Below, piece by piece: positions 1 to 9,341 of a stretch of 64,000 nucleotides of DNA. A model generated the notes under the pieces. It was given only the letters and a program-made list of their open reading frames with translations. It was not told the DNA's origin and made no database searches. Positions within the stretch are counted from its first letter, which is position 1. The number at the start of each line of letters is the position of its first letter. Source of the stretch: Clostridiales bacterium PH28_bin88 (GTDB lineage Bacteria; Bacillota; PH28-bin88); the NCBI GenBank assembly GCA_000987045.1, contig LAKY01000071.1, forward strand, positions 1 through 64,000, read 5' to 3'. The position numbers were made by a program, and so were the translations under genes.

Positions 1-1519
1 AGGAAGCAGGTCATGTTTACCGGGTGTCCAGCGACAACGACGTCTGGGTGAAGTTTTCTTTTGCTGAGCGGATGGAAGAGGCAGATGTTTTGGCCCACCT
101 CATAGTCGAACCTGCGGCAAAGGTAACTACCGATTGGTCCAATACGAGTATTCAGTATTCGTTCCGGGTGCATGTTTTCCCATCAACAGAAAGCCCATTA
201 CGGATAGGCCTGACTGCCGGAGCCAGGAATCTTCATGGCACCAGGGCCTTGCGGAAGACATAACGGTTACCCTTGAACGCTTCCCGGCCCCGTGGGTAAC
301 CATGTATCTGAAAAAATACCCCTCTTTGAAAATGAGGGAATACGGGTTCTACTTCGCATCCCCCGAGGACGCTGAGGTAGTCATGGAGTTCACCAAACCC
401 ATGGACAGGGGCAGCCTGGCCAAGGCGCTCGCCGGGATAGCGCAGCCGGAAGAATTTAAGCTAAACTGGTTAAACGATCAAAAGGCTATTGTCAAACTCA
501 CGCCCCCTGCTGGAGGCACCAAAACATACGACCTGGCTCTTGAAGGTGCCAAGGATCAGGACGGAGTGCTGGTAAGCATCCCTGGGCAAATTGAACTGAG
601 GGTTACTCCTGATGTTACATTAAGGTCTATAAACCTGGCTACAGGGCAACAAACTGAAGATATTTCGGTTTCCGGGGGCTACGGAGGCGGCGTGGTCTCG
701 CCGGACGGCTCCCGGGCCGTCTTCTGGGAACTAGGCTCTAGTGTTGGTGACTCTGCTGACTACCGCTACTGGCTGCAGGACTTGACTAGTGGGGATAAGG
801 TTCTTTTAACCGAGGGCGGGAACCCCAGGGTCAAGTGGTTTCCCGGCAGCGACCGGGTTCAGGTAGGTAATAAGGCTTTTTCAGCCGACGGTCGGGAACT
901 GAAAGGCCCCCTTGAGGAAAAACCAGTGATTGGCTTTGCTCTCGGCCTGGATGGGCAGATAGCCTACATGTCCTTGCGCGAACCGAGGGAAAACAAGCCC
1001 AACGTCGACTTGGTTTACCTGTGGGATGGGGAATGGAAGGTTATCGAGGGCTTCAGCTACCAGCTAATTAACAACAACGGCTTCCCGTTGCCCATGGACC
1101 CGGCCTATGACCCTTCCGGGGAAAAGCTGGCCGTGGTGCAAAATCCTGCGGGTGAAGAACAATTGCAAACCACCAGTGCGTTTATTTTAGATCTTAAGAC
1201 AGGGGAGAAAGCGCTGCTGGCGGAACGCGCTCTCAACGTATTCTGGTCCCCCAAAGGCGACTACCTGGCGGTAGGCAAGGTGGGCGGCGGGATTAACATC
1301 CTGGCGCCAACGGGGGAGCTAGTCATGAAATTACCCAGCCACAACTACTTGGAGATGGTGGGCTGGACACCTGATGGCCAGCACCTGGTATTAAAGAAAC
1401 AGGAGGATAATAAATGGGTCACCCAGCTTATTGAAGTGAGCAGCGGCAAGGAGAAAAAGCTGCCCGGCATGCCGCTCAACATTGACGCTAACGGTCTTGC
1501 CTACTTGATGAGCAAGTAA
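1..1519 (+). pseudogene. PD40 beta-propeller protein with Ig-like domain, frameshifted, 5' end outside window
   Basis: Two overlapping frames encode one protein. The first frame (open from the window start, stop near 262) gives an Ig-like segment. It continues in another frame from about 250 to 1519. Joining at the TTGCGG near 249-254, as if one G were lost, gives a smooth run ...TRAL-AEDITVTLE. After the junction comes an SbsA-like Ig domain (...FTKPMDRGSLAKAL...). The C-terminal half carries WD40-like PD40 repeats: VSPDGSRAVFW, YDPSGEKLAVV, WSPKGDYLAVG and WTPDGQHLVLK. The family is usually extracytoplasmic, but the N-terminus and any signal peptide lie outside the window. A C-terminal paralogue fragment is at 30476-30865. 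Function unknown. Either a real pseudogene or an assembly error; the many similar lesions nearby favour decay. Confidence 0.7.
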
Positions 1520-1561
1520 CCCCATTTGGTGCGCACCTATCACTGAAACGGGGGGATTTTT

Positions 1562-2445
1562 ATGAAACCTGTTGGAGTGTTGCTGGTTATTATGTCCGTT
1601 CTTGTTTTGTTGGGATGTGGTCCAGGGAAAAGAAATTTGGGCGATTTGGTGAACAGGGGATGGAGGAACAATCTATAGGGCGTTCCGACTTCAGCGAACC
1701 GTTAACCTTGAAAGAAATAGCCGACGCTTTTAGGGACAAGGGGTTAGACCTGGTTGTGGATGATTTTAAAGCCGAGGAAGACCTTACGGTTCTTGGAGTG
1801 CGACCAATGGTCTTCAGGATAGGCGAGACGGAAAACAAACTTTTTGTCTACTTGTACCAGTCTTTAGAAGAACGAAAAAATGCGTCAGAGAAAATAAGAG
1901 CAAGTAAAGCACCCAAAACCTTCTTTGAGAAAAGAATTACTACACGCTACTTCCCCGCGAAGAACGCATTGATTATGTATCACATTGTCTATTACCCTGA
2001 AGAAACCCCATGGGAACGTTTTGGAGACGAATTCAGCAAAGTACGAGACGTAGTCTTTTGGGACCTCAATGAAGGCAAGGAAATAGTCTTTAAAGGGGAA
2101 AGTCCCCACTGGGGCGCCCAGGTGACGCTCCAATACTATGAACATTTTTGGAAAGACGACAGGGGTGTCGTACGTCACGAAAACGATTACATCCAAAAAT
2201 CTATATTAAGGTATAAGGGAAGTAAACCGGAAGAAATTAAAGAAATATACTATCGATTCGAAACAGCAGGGCCAAGCTGTAGTGGTAAATTAGAACAGCC
2301 GCATTTTTCTAAGGATGGTACCATTTCGGTAGGAAGTGGCGGTGGAAGCGGGGGACATATTCCTAGGGAAAATGATATCTATAATGTCAAGATCGAATGG
2401 AATGGCCAGGAAGAAACCTTTGAATTGCGGGCTTTAATACAGTGA
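1562..2445 (+). pseudogene. lipoprotein of unknown function, frameshifted just after the lipobox
   Basis: An ATG at 1562 follows a GGGGGGA ribosome site. It opens a lipoprotein signal, with hydrophobic LLVIMSVLVLLGCG and the lipobox ending at the Cys near residue 19, but that frame stops at about 1678. The body continues in another frame to 2445, through a 240-residue domain I do not recognise (starts around LTLKEIADAFRDKGLDLVV and ends with a Gly/Ser-rich stretch). A single-base indel between about 1625 and 1670, in an A- and G-rich run, would restore one reading frame. It was probably a membrane-anchored surface lipoprotein of about 290 residues. It sits between two other damaged genes of the same kind. 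Confidence 0.65.
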
Positions 2446-2478
2446 TTATACCGGATTAGAGTACGGAAGGTGATCAGG

Positions 2479-3167
2479 ATGAAACGCGTTCTTTTTTCTA
2501 TTGGTATCCTTGTTTTGGTGCTCTTTCTTGTTTCGTGTGGCGGTCCAAAAAGCCTAAACGAAAACTTAACCGCGCAAGAGAACCAATCTGAAGGCTATGT
2601 AGCCAGTGCCGAAAACCGTGAGAACACCCCAACGACCTCCTCGGATTCTGAAAAGGGAGATACCCCGGAAAATACCGAGCGCAAACAGGCCTTGGAGGCG
2701 GCAAGTATGTTCCAACCGGATATAACGGGTAGCTTTACCTTTGACCCGGCGGCCCAGGAGGTTAACGGTTGGATTGTTACTGACCCGCAGGTGACCATCC
2801 GGTATTCCACTTCGGGTGAGCCGATTTCCGATACGGGGACTTCGGCACAACGCGGGGGTATCATTGTTTCGGTCGAGCAACAAAAGGAAATTGGCAGGAA
2901 TACACCCACAGGCCCCAGTGGTCCCCCGATTCCAAGGTAGTGGGGCTAGGCGTGGTGCGGAAGGTTGAACCTCCCATCCCGTGGGAATTGGACGGCACCA
3001 TAGATCTAGCCCTTTACAACGTGGAAACCGGAGAGTTGAACGTCGTTGCCACGGGCACTAACGAGGTTTACTATTACCCGGTAAAATGGGATCGCGACGG
3101 CACTCTCACTTATGAAAAACACTTCATTAACAATGAGGAAATAGAGCGGTTGGAGTACAAGAAGTGA
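2479..3167 (+). pseudogene. lipoprotein with PD40 repeat, frameshifted
   Basis: The ATG at 2479 (GGAAGG site upstream) gives a lipoprotein signal peptide, LVLVLFLVSCGG, then a low-complexity Asn/Glu/Ser/Thr linker and a domain ending in GGIIVSVEQQKEIG. This frame stops at 2940. The next frame holds the expected continuation: PQWSPDSKVVGLG, a typical PD40 strand, reads through 2940 to the stop at 3167 (ends ERLEYKK). The frame change lies at about 2885-2905. The intact protein would be about 230 residues, much shorter than the 627-residue paralogue-like lipoprotein at 5753. Confidence 0.65.
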
Positions 3168-3452
3168 CCGTTTCTCTTAAAACGAGTTTCTGCGCGGTTA
3201 CGATTGGGGTGTATTCGTTCGTTATTACGACAATGGAACACCGAGCGCATCGGGGGATGTGTGCTGCTAAGTTATACCGGGTAATGAGCAATTTGAATAT
3301 GCAAATCAGTTTATTGGGAGGGTTGATTATGTTGCTCATTAGGTTTTTACTAGAATACATTCGTGTAATAAGTCTGTTCACGATTGTTACATATTCGTTA
3401 AACCGGGCATTTTCCGCCTTGCTTCGCGGGTCTTGGGCTGGAGGAGCATCAT

Positions 3453-3581
3453 TTGGTACTGCTTGTTCTCAATATACTTGTTATTATTCTCTTCGCTGTT
3501 TGGTACAGGCGTCATGGCCAGTATAACGGCTGGTATCCGGTAGACAAGGGTAAAAAAATAGAAGGGAGAAACAAACGATGA
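3453..3581 (+). CDS. small single-pass membrane protein (42 aa)
   Basis: A TTG start at 3453 sits six bases after a clean GGAGGAG ribosome site. The product has one hydrophobic helix (VLLVLNILVIILFAVW) followed by a basic, polar tail (YRRHGQYNGWYPVDKG...). I do not recognise the family. The stop TGA overlaps an ATG at 3578 (ATGA), suggesting translational coupling with the next small ORF. Support is the ribosome site and the membrane-protein composition only. Confidence 0.5.
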   Translation: MVLLVLNILVIILFAVWYRRHGQYNGWYPVDKGKKIEGRNKR

Positions 3582-3652
3582 TTTCAGTCTTATAACACTG
3601 TGGGGTTCCTGTTGCTGATGCTGTTTATCACCATCCTGGGGGTGCAGCCGTG
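3578..3652 (+). pseudogene. tiny membrane peptide, probably frameshifted
   Basis: The ATG at 3578 overlaps the previous stop but its frame closes after five codons. The next frame encodes SYNTVGFLLLMLFITILGVQP and ends at a TGA that overlaps the GTG start at 3650 (GTGA). Coupling-type overlaps at both ends and a single hydrophobic helix suggest a roughly 24-residue membrane peptide broken by a one-base indel near 3588-3592. Evidence is positional only. Confidence 0.3.
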
Positions 3653-4495
3653 ACGGAGAAGTTAAAAAGCTGTAGCAAGTCGGTAGCTGGCAGTGATAAC
3701 TTTCAAAAGCTCTCAGAACTCTCGGCTTCCTTTCCGGCAGACAAGTATACAGACATGCTTGCCGAAAGTAACGTACAGTTGGGAATGGAATTATTGTTTA
3801 AGAAACATGACAAGAGCCGGGATTACCAGGATTATTTCAATACTGCTTTTACAGCCACCATCACCGGCCGGCAAATAGGGGAGGCCATCCGGAAAGCCCC
3901 ACTCTTGTTGCTCCTGATCTTAATGATCTTTGCAGTAGGGGGTTGCTCGTCCGCGGAGTCTGTCCTTCGACCGGATGACGTGTTGTTATCCGCTAGAGTT
4001 GCTCCATTTACTTCTGTTCCCATGTACCGAAGTTATTTTGGAGTGGATCAGCCTCTGCCGGAAAAAGAGGCTGAAAAAATCATGAGAAATTTCATTCGGG
4101 TCGATATGTACTGGGACCTGCGCCTTGAGAAAAAATGGGATAATCAAGGCAGCACCAAATTCTATTACTCCCCATATTTGATAGTCATTCCTCCAAAGGA
4201 AGAAGTGGTATACGCTGGTGGTCACCGCGGAGTGAATCTTCATACCGTCGGGGCTGCGCTTCCCCATGAGGTTCTGGAGAATGTATTAAAGGATAACAAA
4301 GACTATAACTGGGCGAAAATGAGTGAGGAACGATTTGGGTATGTCCTTCATGCCAGGTCCTTTGAGCAGGGTTCTACAAGCTTAGCTTTTTTAAAGAATA
4401 TCAATTCCGACATCACGCCAACCTTCAAGATTTACTTTATTTACTACGATCCTCTCGCTAAACAGGGTTGGGTGAGACCCATAAAGGCCCTTTAG
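3650..4495 (+). CDS. unknown protein, apparent fusion of a soluble N-terminus to a lipoprotein
   Basis: One 281-codon frame from GTG 3650. Residues 1-80 look like a separate charged small protein (KLSELSASFPADKY..., KKHDKSRDYQDYF...). Residues about 82-100 form a textbook lipoprotein signal (LLLLLILMIFAVGGCSS) in the middle of the protein. The rest is an extracytoplasmic domain of about 180 residues of unknown function. A lipobox in mid-protein is not functional as such, so either two genes have fused by loss of a stop or frameshift, or the lipoprotein starts internally: TTG codons lie near 3904, with a weak GGGGAGG site at about 3878. I cannot name either half. Confidence 0.5.
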   Translation: MTEKLKSCSKSVAGSDNFQKLSELSASFPADKYTDMLAESNVQLGMELLFKKHDKSRDYQDYFNTAFTATITGRQIGEAIRKAPLLLLLILMIFAVGGCSSAESVLRPDDVLLSARVAPFTSVPMYRSYFGVDQPLPEKEAEKIMRNFIRVDMYWDLRLEKKWDNQGSTKFYYSPYLIVIPPKEEVVYAGGHRGVNLHTVGAALPHEVLENVLKDNKDYNWAKMSEERFGYVLHARSFEQGSTSLAFLKNINSDITPTFKIYFIYYDPLAKQGWVRPIKAL

Positions 4496-4533
4496 GTTCC
4501 CGTAAATAGTAAACTAAGAAGGAGGATTTGATA

Positions 4534-4668
4534 GTGTACGGTATGACTGGGTTGGCTTTTTATGCGATGCTGCAACCGATTGTCGGTGTCTTGAGAGATT
4601 TGGCAATTATATTCGTTGCATACAAAGCGATGCAAGCACTAAATGTCTACATCAATAGAAACTCATAA
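4534..4668 (+). CDS. small hydrophobic protein (44 aa)
   Basis: The GTG at 4534 lies seven bases after AAGGAGG. The reading frame gives VYGMTGLAFYAMLQPIVGVL followed by a second hydrophobic stretch (DLAIIFVAYKAMQALNVYI) and stops at 4668. The ATG at 4543 is an alternative start. Two short amphipathic or membrane segments with one central Arg suggest a small membrane-associated peptide. Family not recognised. The near-ideal ribosome site is the main evidence. Confidence 0.5.
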   Translation: MYGMTGLAFYAMLQPIVGVLRDLAIIFVAYKAMQALNVYINRNS

Positions 4669-4752
4669 GATAACTACTTCGCTGTTTCTGTCTTGTCTTG
4701 TCTTGTATAAAACAACCGCGCAGTGATTACACGGTGGGAAAGGAAGAGATTG

Positions 4753-5031
4753 ATGTCAATTATAATGATTGTAGTCAGCATCGTGATAACGTACTTTATT
4801 ATTTTATTCGCTATTGATAACTCGCAGTTGAAAGCTACGGTTCAAGAAATGAAAGACATCTTGGCAAACATTCAGCAGCAATTAGCGGAGGGGCACTCCC
4901 GCAACGAGACGGTTGAGGCAGAAGGCATAGATCAAGGTGACGATGGTGAGGAGCACTGTCCCGGGTGTGGTGTTAAGATATATCTAAAAGACAGGTTCTG
5001 TCCTGCTTGCGGTTTGAGATTGATAGAGTAG
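4753..5031 (+). CDS. membrane-anchored coiled-coil protein with C-terminal zinc ribbon
   Basis: I start at the ATG 4753 (ribosome site AGGAAGAG), not the upstream GTG 4723. The product is about 92 residues. It has an N-terminal membrane helix (IIMIVVSIVITYFIILFAI), a short coiled coil (QLKATVQEMKDILANIQQQL), an acidic linker, and a C-terminal zinc-ribbon knuckle pair (CPGCG...FCPACG). This layout is typical of small cytoplasm-facing membrane proteins of unknown role. No frameshift is seen, unlike its neighbours. Confidence 0.65.
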   Translation: MSIIMIVVSIVITYFIILFAIDNSQLKATVQEMKDILANIQQQLAEGHSRNETVEAEGIDQGDDGEEHCPGCGVKIYLKDRFCPACGLRLIE

Positions 5032-5095
5032 TTTTTAGCGAGCATGATACAGGGTAATCGCTGGCCCAAACCGGTTTTAAGAGGAGTGGGACAAA

Positions 5096-5431
5096 TTGTC
5101 AAACAGCAGTCAAACGAGAACTCAACGGGCCCTTTTGATTGTCCTGTTAATTCTGGCGCTGCTGATAATAAACCGCGAAGTTTACGGAAGGTGGAATCCA
5201 TTAGGGCTGCCTAAACGTCTGAGTTGTTTCGGGCGCTTGTACAGGGCGTCCACTAAGACTGTTATGCTTACCGGAAACGATATGCCACATCACCTCGTCT
5301 ATACCCCCCATCTTCTGACCGGCAAAAGAATTTACCTGCACGAACCACGGGGAGAATACGTTCCCACAGTGCTTTACCTGTATCTTGGCAAGCACACCTA
5401 CCTCCCCTTTGCACTGGTGGGAGGCCCTTAA
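5096..5431 (+). CDS. hypothetical membrane or secreted protein (111 aa)
   Basis: The TTG start at 5096 follows GAGGAG at 5082-5087. One N-terminal hydrophobic helix (ALLIVLLILALLII) is followed by a basic region and a domain with no motif I recognise. The adjoining downstream DNA (5470-5712) carries a PD40 remnant, so this ORF may itself be the surviving front of a larger broken gene. Confidence 0.4.
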   Translation: MSNSSQTRTQRALLIVLLILALLIINREVYGRWNPLGLPKRLSCFGRLYRASTKTVMLTGNDMPHHLVYTPHLLTGKRIYLHEPRGEYVPTVLYLYLGKHTYLPFALVGGP

Positions 5432-5469
5432 GGCTCTTTTTGGCATAGCAGCCAAAATGGCGCGGTAAA

Positions 5470-5712
5470 GCGGTTAAGGTAGGTGGCAATAAACCCGGGT
5501 GCCTTTTACATAACACCTGGCTCTATAACCTTTCGAATCGTGAAGGCTAGGATCTAAGCCCCTCGGATTCTGATTACATATGGACTGCGGCTCTTAACAA
5601 TGACCGGACTCTTTTGGCGATGACCGGCAAGACATCTTCCTCACCCATGCGGATTGCGGTAGATGGAAATTTGGAGATAATTGGCCGACGAGACATAGAC
5701 AGCAATCTATGA
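5470..5712 (+). pseudogene. remnant of a PD40 beta-propeller gene
   Basis: There is no intact ORF here. One frame reads ...NTWLYNLSNREG, then an in-frame TAG, then DLSPSDSDYIWTAALNNDRT and on to a stop at 5710-5712. The segment resembles the C-terminal strands of PD40 lipoproteins such as the intact gene that follows. It is best explained as the decayed 3' part of another member of the local lipoprotein family. Confidence 0.4.
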
Positions 5713-5752
5713 CATGAAAGATTATAGAGAATAAAGTAGGGGAGGGACTGAC

Positions 5753-7636
5753 TTGAGGGGTAAGATCATGTACTTGGTTGTTGCGACCTTGATCTTGCTG
5801 TCGCTCGTGGCCGGTGGCTGCAGGCAAAAAGGACTTCCGGAGGATCCAGGTGGGTTGCGGGAGCAAAAAGCTCCTCATACCGTGACTGGCGCCAATCAAG
5901 ACGAACAAAGGCCATCTGTCTCCCTGGGAGACTCAGAAGGGAAGGCCAGTCTCCCGGGTAAATGGGAAAAGCCGCAAACGGTCCTGCTATCTACAACCGG
6001 GCTGCCGCGCCATTTCATTATTGGAGAGGGAGGAATGGCGTGGGATCCCGACCATGACACCATTTCGCTGGGTCTAGTCCAGCCTGGTGACAGCCCCAGT
6101 TTCTGGCTGGTAAGCCCTTTTTTCGAACCGAAGAAATTTAACCCACCAGTGACCGGGAGTGCTGAGAAAAATACTACAGACCCGGTAGATTTGTCCTCTC
6201 TGGCAGCAGATATTCCTTTCCGGCCGGTACCAGTTGCAGAAGTGCCCTGGGGTTACCAGGCAGGGCACTTCCCCCATTACGGCTCTTTTCAAGAACATTC
6301 CTATTCCTGGGTGAGTGAAACCGGGCTGGCCCTGCACCCCGGCAGGTATACGGTAGGACTGGTCGACCTGTTGCAAGGCGAAAGTACCCTTCTTGGAGAA
6401 CCCAACAGATACTCCATGGCTGTTTCCGCCGACAATACCCGGATCGCATATACCCGCAACGGCTACCTGGTGGTACAGGAGATTGCCAGCGGAAAGCAAA
6501 AGAGATGGGCCCTCACAAAGGATCCTGCCACCGATACAGAGGTCTCCGTAGAAATGCTCTCATGGTCGCCCAATGGGCGCTACCTTTTGGGAGCGTGGTA
6601 CCCCACCCAGCACCAGTTTGTAGTAGATAAGTTGTGGGCATTGGACTGGGAGAACGGAAAGCTGGTCGGCCTGCTCGATGAAAAAGATCACCCTTTCGGA
6701 AAGCCCACCTGGTCACCTGATGGCAACCAAGTTGTGCTTTACGAGAGCTTTGTTGGTTATACGGAAGGATACGATGTCCAGTGGATACTGGTGGATCTAC
6801 CCACGGCCTCCACCCAGGTAGTGGTACCGCGGAGCCCAGAAAGGATTGACTACCGTTTCACCTGGGATTCGAGCGCACAACTCCAGGCTGGAGCGGTAAT
6901 GCCCGGGCCGGGTGGTACCAGGGTGGTAGGTTATGACCCCAATGAAAGAACCTACCAGGATACTTTAGACGGTGACCAGCCATTTACTGCCACCAAGTTG
7001 CATTTTCTTAAGATAGGTAAGAAAGAGGCGTTCCGGGTAGATTTAATGCCTACTTTAAAGGAGGCCGGATTACCCTTAGACAAGGTTAAATGGCTGTACA
7101 TATGGCCGCAATGGTCTCCCGACGGTAACTACCTTTACCTTGAGGGTTACGCCAATGGCGAGAATATGAATCGTGACCAGTTGCCTTACACTCTTCATGG
7201 TTCCCTGGACCTCACCACCCGTACGGCGAGATTTCTTCCCGCCGAAGAAGAGCGGGGAGAAAGGTGGTTTTTGGCCACCAGTCCCGAGGCGCGGTGGGCA
7301 GGGAGCAAGATAATACTATCGGGTAGCCGGGAAGGCCGTAAATTGAGGGTGCTGGACGTAAAGGACATGGAGACAACTACAGTAGCTGAAGGGGAGGAAT
7401 TTTTAGCAGCCAGGTATACCGGTAAAGGGTTGTTGTATGTATCAACTGATAAGATAGTATTGCTTCAGCATGATGGTACTACGAGGGTACTGCTTACTGT
7501 ACCCGAGGGGGAAACCTTTGTACCCCCAGTTATCGGTTCACCTTTTGGACATTACCTGGCTATTCCCAGAGAGCGACAGGATATTGAGGGCCTGCGATGG
7601 ATCACCTTGGAGATACTCAACCTAACAGGGACTTGA
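5753..7636 (+). CDS. large PD40 (WD40-like) beta-propeller lipoprotein
   Basis: TTG start at 5753, six bases after GGGGAGG; 627 residues. Lipoprotein signal with lipobox VAGGC at about residue 20-24, then a polar linker of about 60 residues. The rest is a beta-propeller with repeated WSPDG-type strands: LSWSPNGRYLLGAWY, PTWSPDGNQVVLYE and PQWSPDGNYLYLEG. It is the only long intact member of the lipoprotein family in this region. By analogy with TolB and PD40 proteins it may bind a protein or ligand at the cell surface, but no function can be assigned. Confidence 0.75.
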   Translation: MRGKIMYLVVATLILLSLVAGGCRQKGLPEDPGGLREQKAPHTVTGANQDEQRPSVSLGDSEGKASLPGKWEKPQTVLLSTTGLPRHFIIGEGGMAWDPDHDTISLGLVQPGDSPSFWLVSPFFEPKKFNPPVTGSAEKNTTDPVDLSSLAADIPFRPVPVAEVPWGYQAGHFPHYGSFQEHSYSWVSETGLALHPGRYTVGLVDLLQGESTLLGEPNRYSMAVSADNTRIAYTRNGYLVVQEIASGKQKRWALTKDPATDTEVSVEMLSWSPNGRYLLGAWYPTQHQFVVDKLWALDWENGKLVGLLDEKDHPFGKPTWSPDGNQVVLYESFVGYTEGYDVQWILVDLPTASTQVVVPRSPERIDYRFTWDSSAQLQAGAVMPGPGGTRVVGYDPNERTYQDTLDGDQPFTATKLHFLKIGKKEAFRVDLMPTLKEAGLPLDKVKWLYIWPQWSPDGNYLYLEGYANGENMNRDQLPYTLHGSLDLTTRTARFLPAEEERGERWFLATSPEARWAGSKIILSGSREGRKLRVLDVKDMETTTVAEGEEFLAARYTGKGLLYVSTDKIVLLQHDGTTRVLLTVPEGETFVPPVIGSPFGHYLAIPRERQDIEGLRWITLEILNLTGT

Positions 7637-7775
7637 CCGGAAGGTTTTCCAGGTGATGATTGCTCTGAAGGTCGGCTCTACTAGTTTCGGAATAATTATT
7701 TCTGGTTTGGCTTGGCGGCACGTTAACAGGGAGAAAGTACGCCAGGGTGTTTATTAGTTTGAAGGAGTTAAGTCT

Positions 7776-8311
7776 ATGAGAAAATACTTCTACGCATTGT
7801 CTGTTGCCGTCCTTTTCTTCGCTGGGTGGGAATGGCGCAATACATGACAACACGCTCCCACCAGCCAATCGTGGACGTGCCGCGTGATTTTAATTTCGTA
7901 TTGGAGTATGGATATGGAGCGAGAAACATACTGGACACTTTCCAGGGAACGTTTACAAAAGACTTAGGAGCGGGAAATGCAGTTACACACCTTTCTTTAA
8001 CCGAGGAAGAAATGAAGACTCTGTACAAGCAGATGGTGAAAATCAACGTGTGGAATTACCCGGAGACATTTGATGCCGACCCAAGGAGAATGAGGAGAAT
8101 AGTGTTTCCCCATAATACTTATCGCTTGAAAATACAGGCGGCAGGTAAAATGAAAGAAAAATTCTGGAGGGATTGGGTTGTTTGGGGTAACCCCAATGAA
8201 GAACCTGTGGCAGCAATTGAATTACGGAACCTGATTAATCAGATTGTCGACATGATAATGGAAAAGGAGGAATACAAGAAATTGCCTGAGTTCCATGGCC
8301 CGGTCTCTTAA
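7776..8311 (+). pseudogene. secreted protein of unknown function, frameshifted after the signal peptide
   Basis: The ATG at 7776 follows GAAGGAG and starts a signal peptide (RKYFYALSVAVLFFAGW), but that frame stops at about 7847. The mature part begins in another frame near 7826 and runs to 8311 (SHQPIVDVPRDFNFVLEYGY..., SLTEEEMKTLYKQM..., ending EFHGPVS). The body resembles small hypothetical proteins common in Desulfotomaculum-like genomes. A one-base indel in the GGGTGGGAATGG run at 7825-7836 explains the break. Confidence 0.6.
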
Positions 8312-8331
8312 CAAATGATACCCCGAAAGGA

Positions 8332-8672
8332 ATGACTATTATGATGATAAAGAGAGTTCCTTGTATGATTATGGCCATAATAGCTATAATGCTATTTTCT
8401 GGCACTGCATTCGCTGAAATGCAGGGGCACAACCAATGCTCCGCATTTTCGACTGCATTTGTGCTAAGAAACTTTGGCCAAACGGTTACGGGATCAGAAG
8501 TGTACCGTGAAATGCGATTTAAAATTCCCGTGTCTGGATATGTCCTCCCGAAAGGAGTTCTTGCTTATTTGGACGCGGCAGGTTTTAACTCTAACATTTT
8601 TCGGGGTGTTTAAACACTCTGAAAGTGCGTCTCTCGGAAACAGGTTCTCCCATGATCGTTCTTGTCGGGAAT
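8332..8672 (+). pseudogene. C39-like cysteine peptidase, frameshifted and truncated
   Basis: ATG 8332 after GAAAGGA. A signal peptide (IMAIIAIMLFSGTAFA) is followed by QCSAFSTAFVLRNFG, the likely catalytic-Cys helix of a C39-like peptidase, and by SGYVLPKGVLAYLDAAGF. The frame stops at 8613. The continuation TLKVRLSETGSPMIVLVGNG, the usual next block of this family, is in another frame up to about 8672. The conserved His region expected after it is absent: the sequence runs straight into an unrelated membrane protein. Recognition of the family is from motif memory. Confidence 0.5.
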
Positions 8673-8940
8673 GGTGCCCTTTTGTTTGGTATTGGGGCCG
8701 GAGTAGCTTTAAGTATGATCATTGGTATCTTGACCAGGGACGATGATGTTTGGTTGAGATACATTGGCTACGCCGCGGTATTCTCTGTCTTTCTTTCGGC
8801 CGTTTTTAGTGGAGCACTGCTCTCTGGTGACAGGATTAGGGCAAATTATGCTTCTGGGCACATTTTTTCTTGGGAGTGCGGTTGGATTAGGTGTTATTGC
8901 CAGCGTGATATATTTTTTTGGTAAAAGTTTGGGGTTATAG
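8652..8940 (+). pseudogene. DUF5316-like small membrane protein, frameshifted
   Basis: The frame from 8652 encodes two membrane segments (ALLFGIGAGVALSMIIGIL and YIGYAAVFSVFLSAVFSGAL), then the motif SGDRIRANYA that I associate with DUF5316. It then shifts frame. The third helix, LLGTFFLGSAVGLGVIASVI, is in another frame that ends at 8938-8940. The break lies at about 8848-8852. The front of this frame overlaps the end of the C39-like peptidase, so the two genes look joined by a deletion. Confidence 0.4.
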
Positions 8941-8945
8941 TTTAG

Positions 8946-9152
8946 CAAAATGACTTCGCCCATTTTTATCAACCGAAACTAAATGACAAAAAGGATGAGG
9001 AGAAAAAGACAGAATTAAGTTCCTTTGGCAAAGAGGTTGTGTCGGAAGCAGAATTTGAAAAGCTCCAACACTCTCCTGTTGAGGAGATGATCACCTGGTT
9101 AAAAGAAAACGGCAGCATTGTTGAGCCCATGGAAGTGACAATTATGTCGTAA
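8946..9152 (+). pseudogene. C-terminal gene fragment without start codon
   Basis: An open frame of 68 residues, preceded directly by a TAG and without a suitable start, encodes a polar protein end (NDFAHFYQPKLNDKKDEEKK ... VEEMITWLKENGSIVE). Its composition is protein-like, but I cannot assign a family. It is probably another truncated remnant of the decayed region. Confidence 0.3.
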
Positions 9153-9250
9153 TCCCTGAAGCATAAGCAGAAAAGAGCAAGAATAATATGCGGCCAGGTG
9201 ACTGTTAACGGGAAAAACTAGGTTTTTGTTTTGGATAACGACCACATAAC

Positions 9251-9292
9251 ATGGCCCGGGATACCCGGGCCATTGCCATACGTCGGTGTTTT
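9251..9292. terminator. perfect 10-bp hairpin between the decayed region and the gcv operon
   Basis: ATGGCCCGGG-ATA-CCCGGGCCAT forms a 10-bp stem with a 3-base loop at 9251-9273. A T-run follows at 9287-9292, 13 bases later. It lies in the 189-bp gap between the last fragment and the 3' end of lipM, so it may act as a terminator from either side. The distance to the T-run makes it imperfect as an intrinsic terminator. Confidence 0.45.
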
Positions 9293-9341
9293 TTACTAAT
9301 GCTCCGGTTTGGACATTACCGGAAGGAGGGTTGTTTATGCT

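Noticed and set aside
3164..3526. 120-codon ORF in the decayed region
   Set aside because: It overlaps a better-supported small gene with a good ribosome site (3453-3581), and its sequence does not look like one coherent protein.
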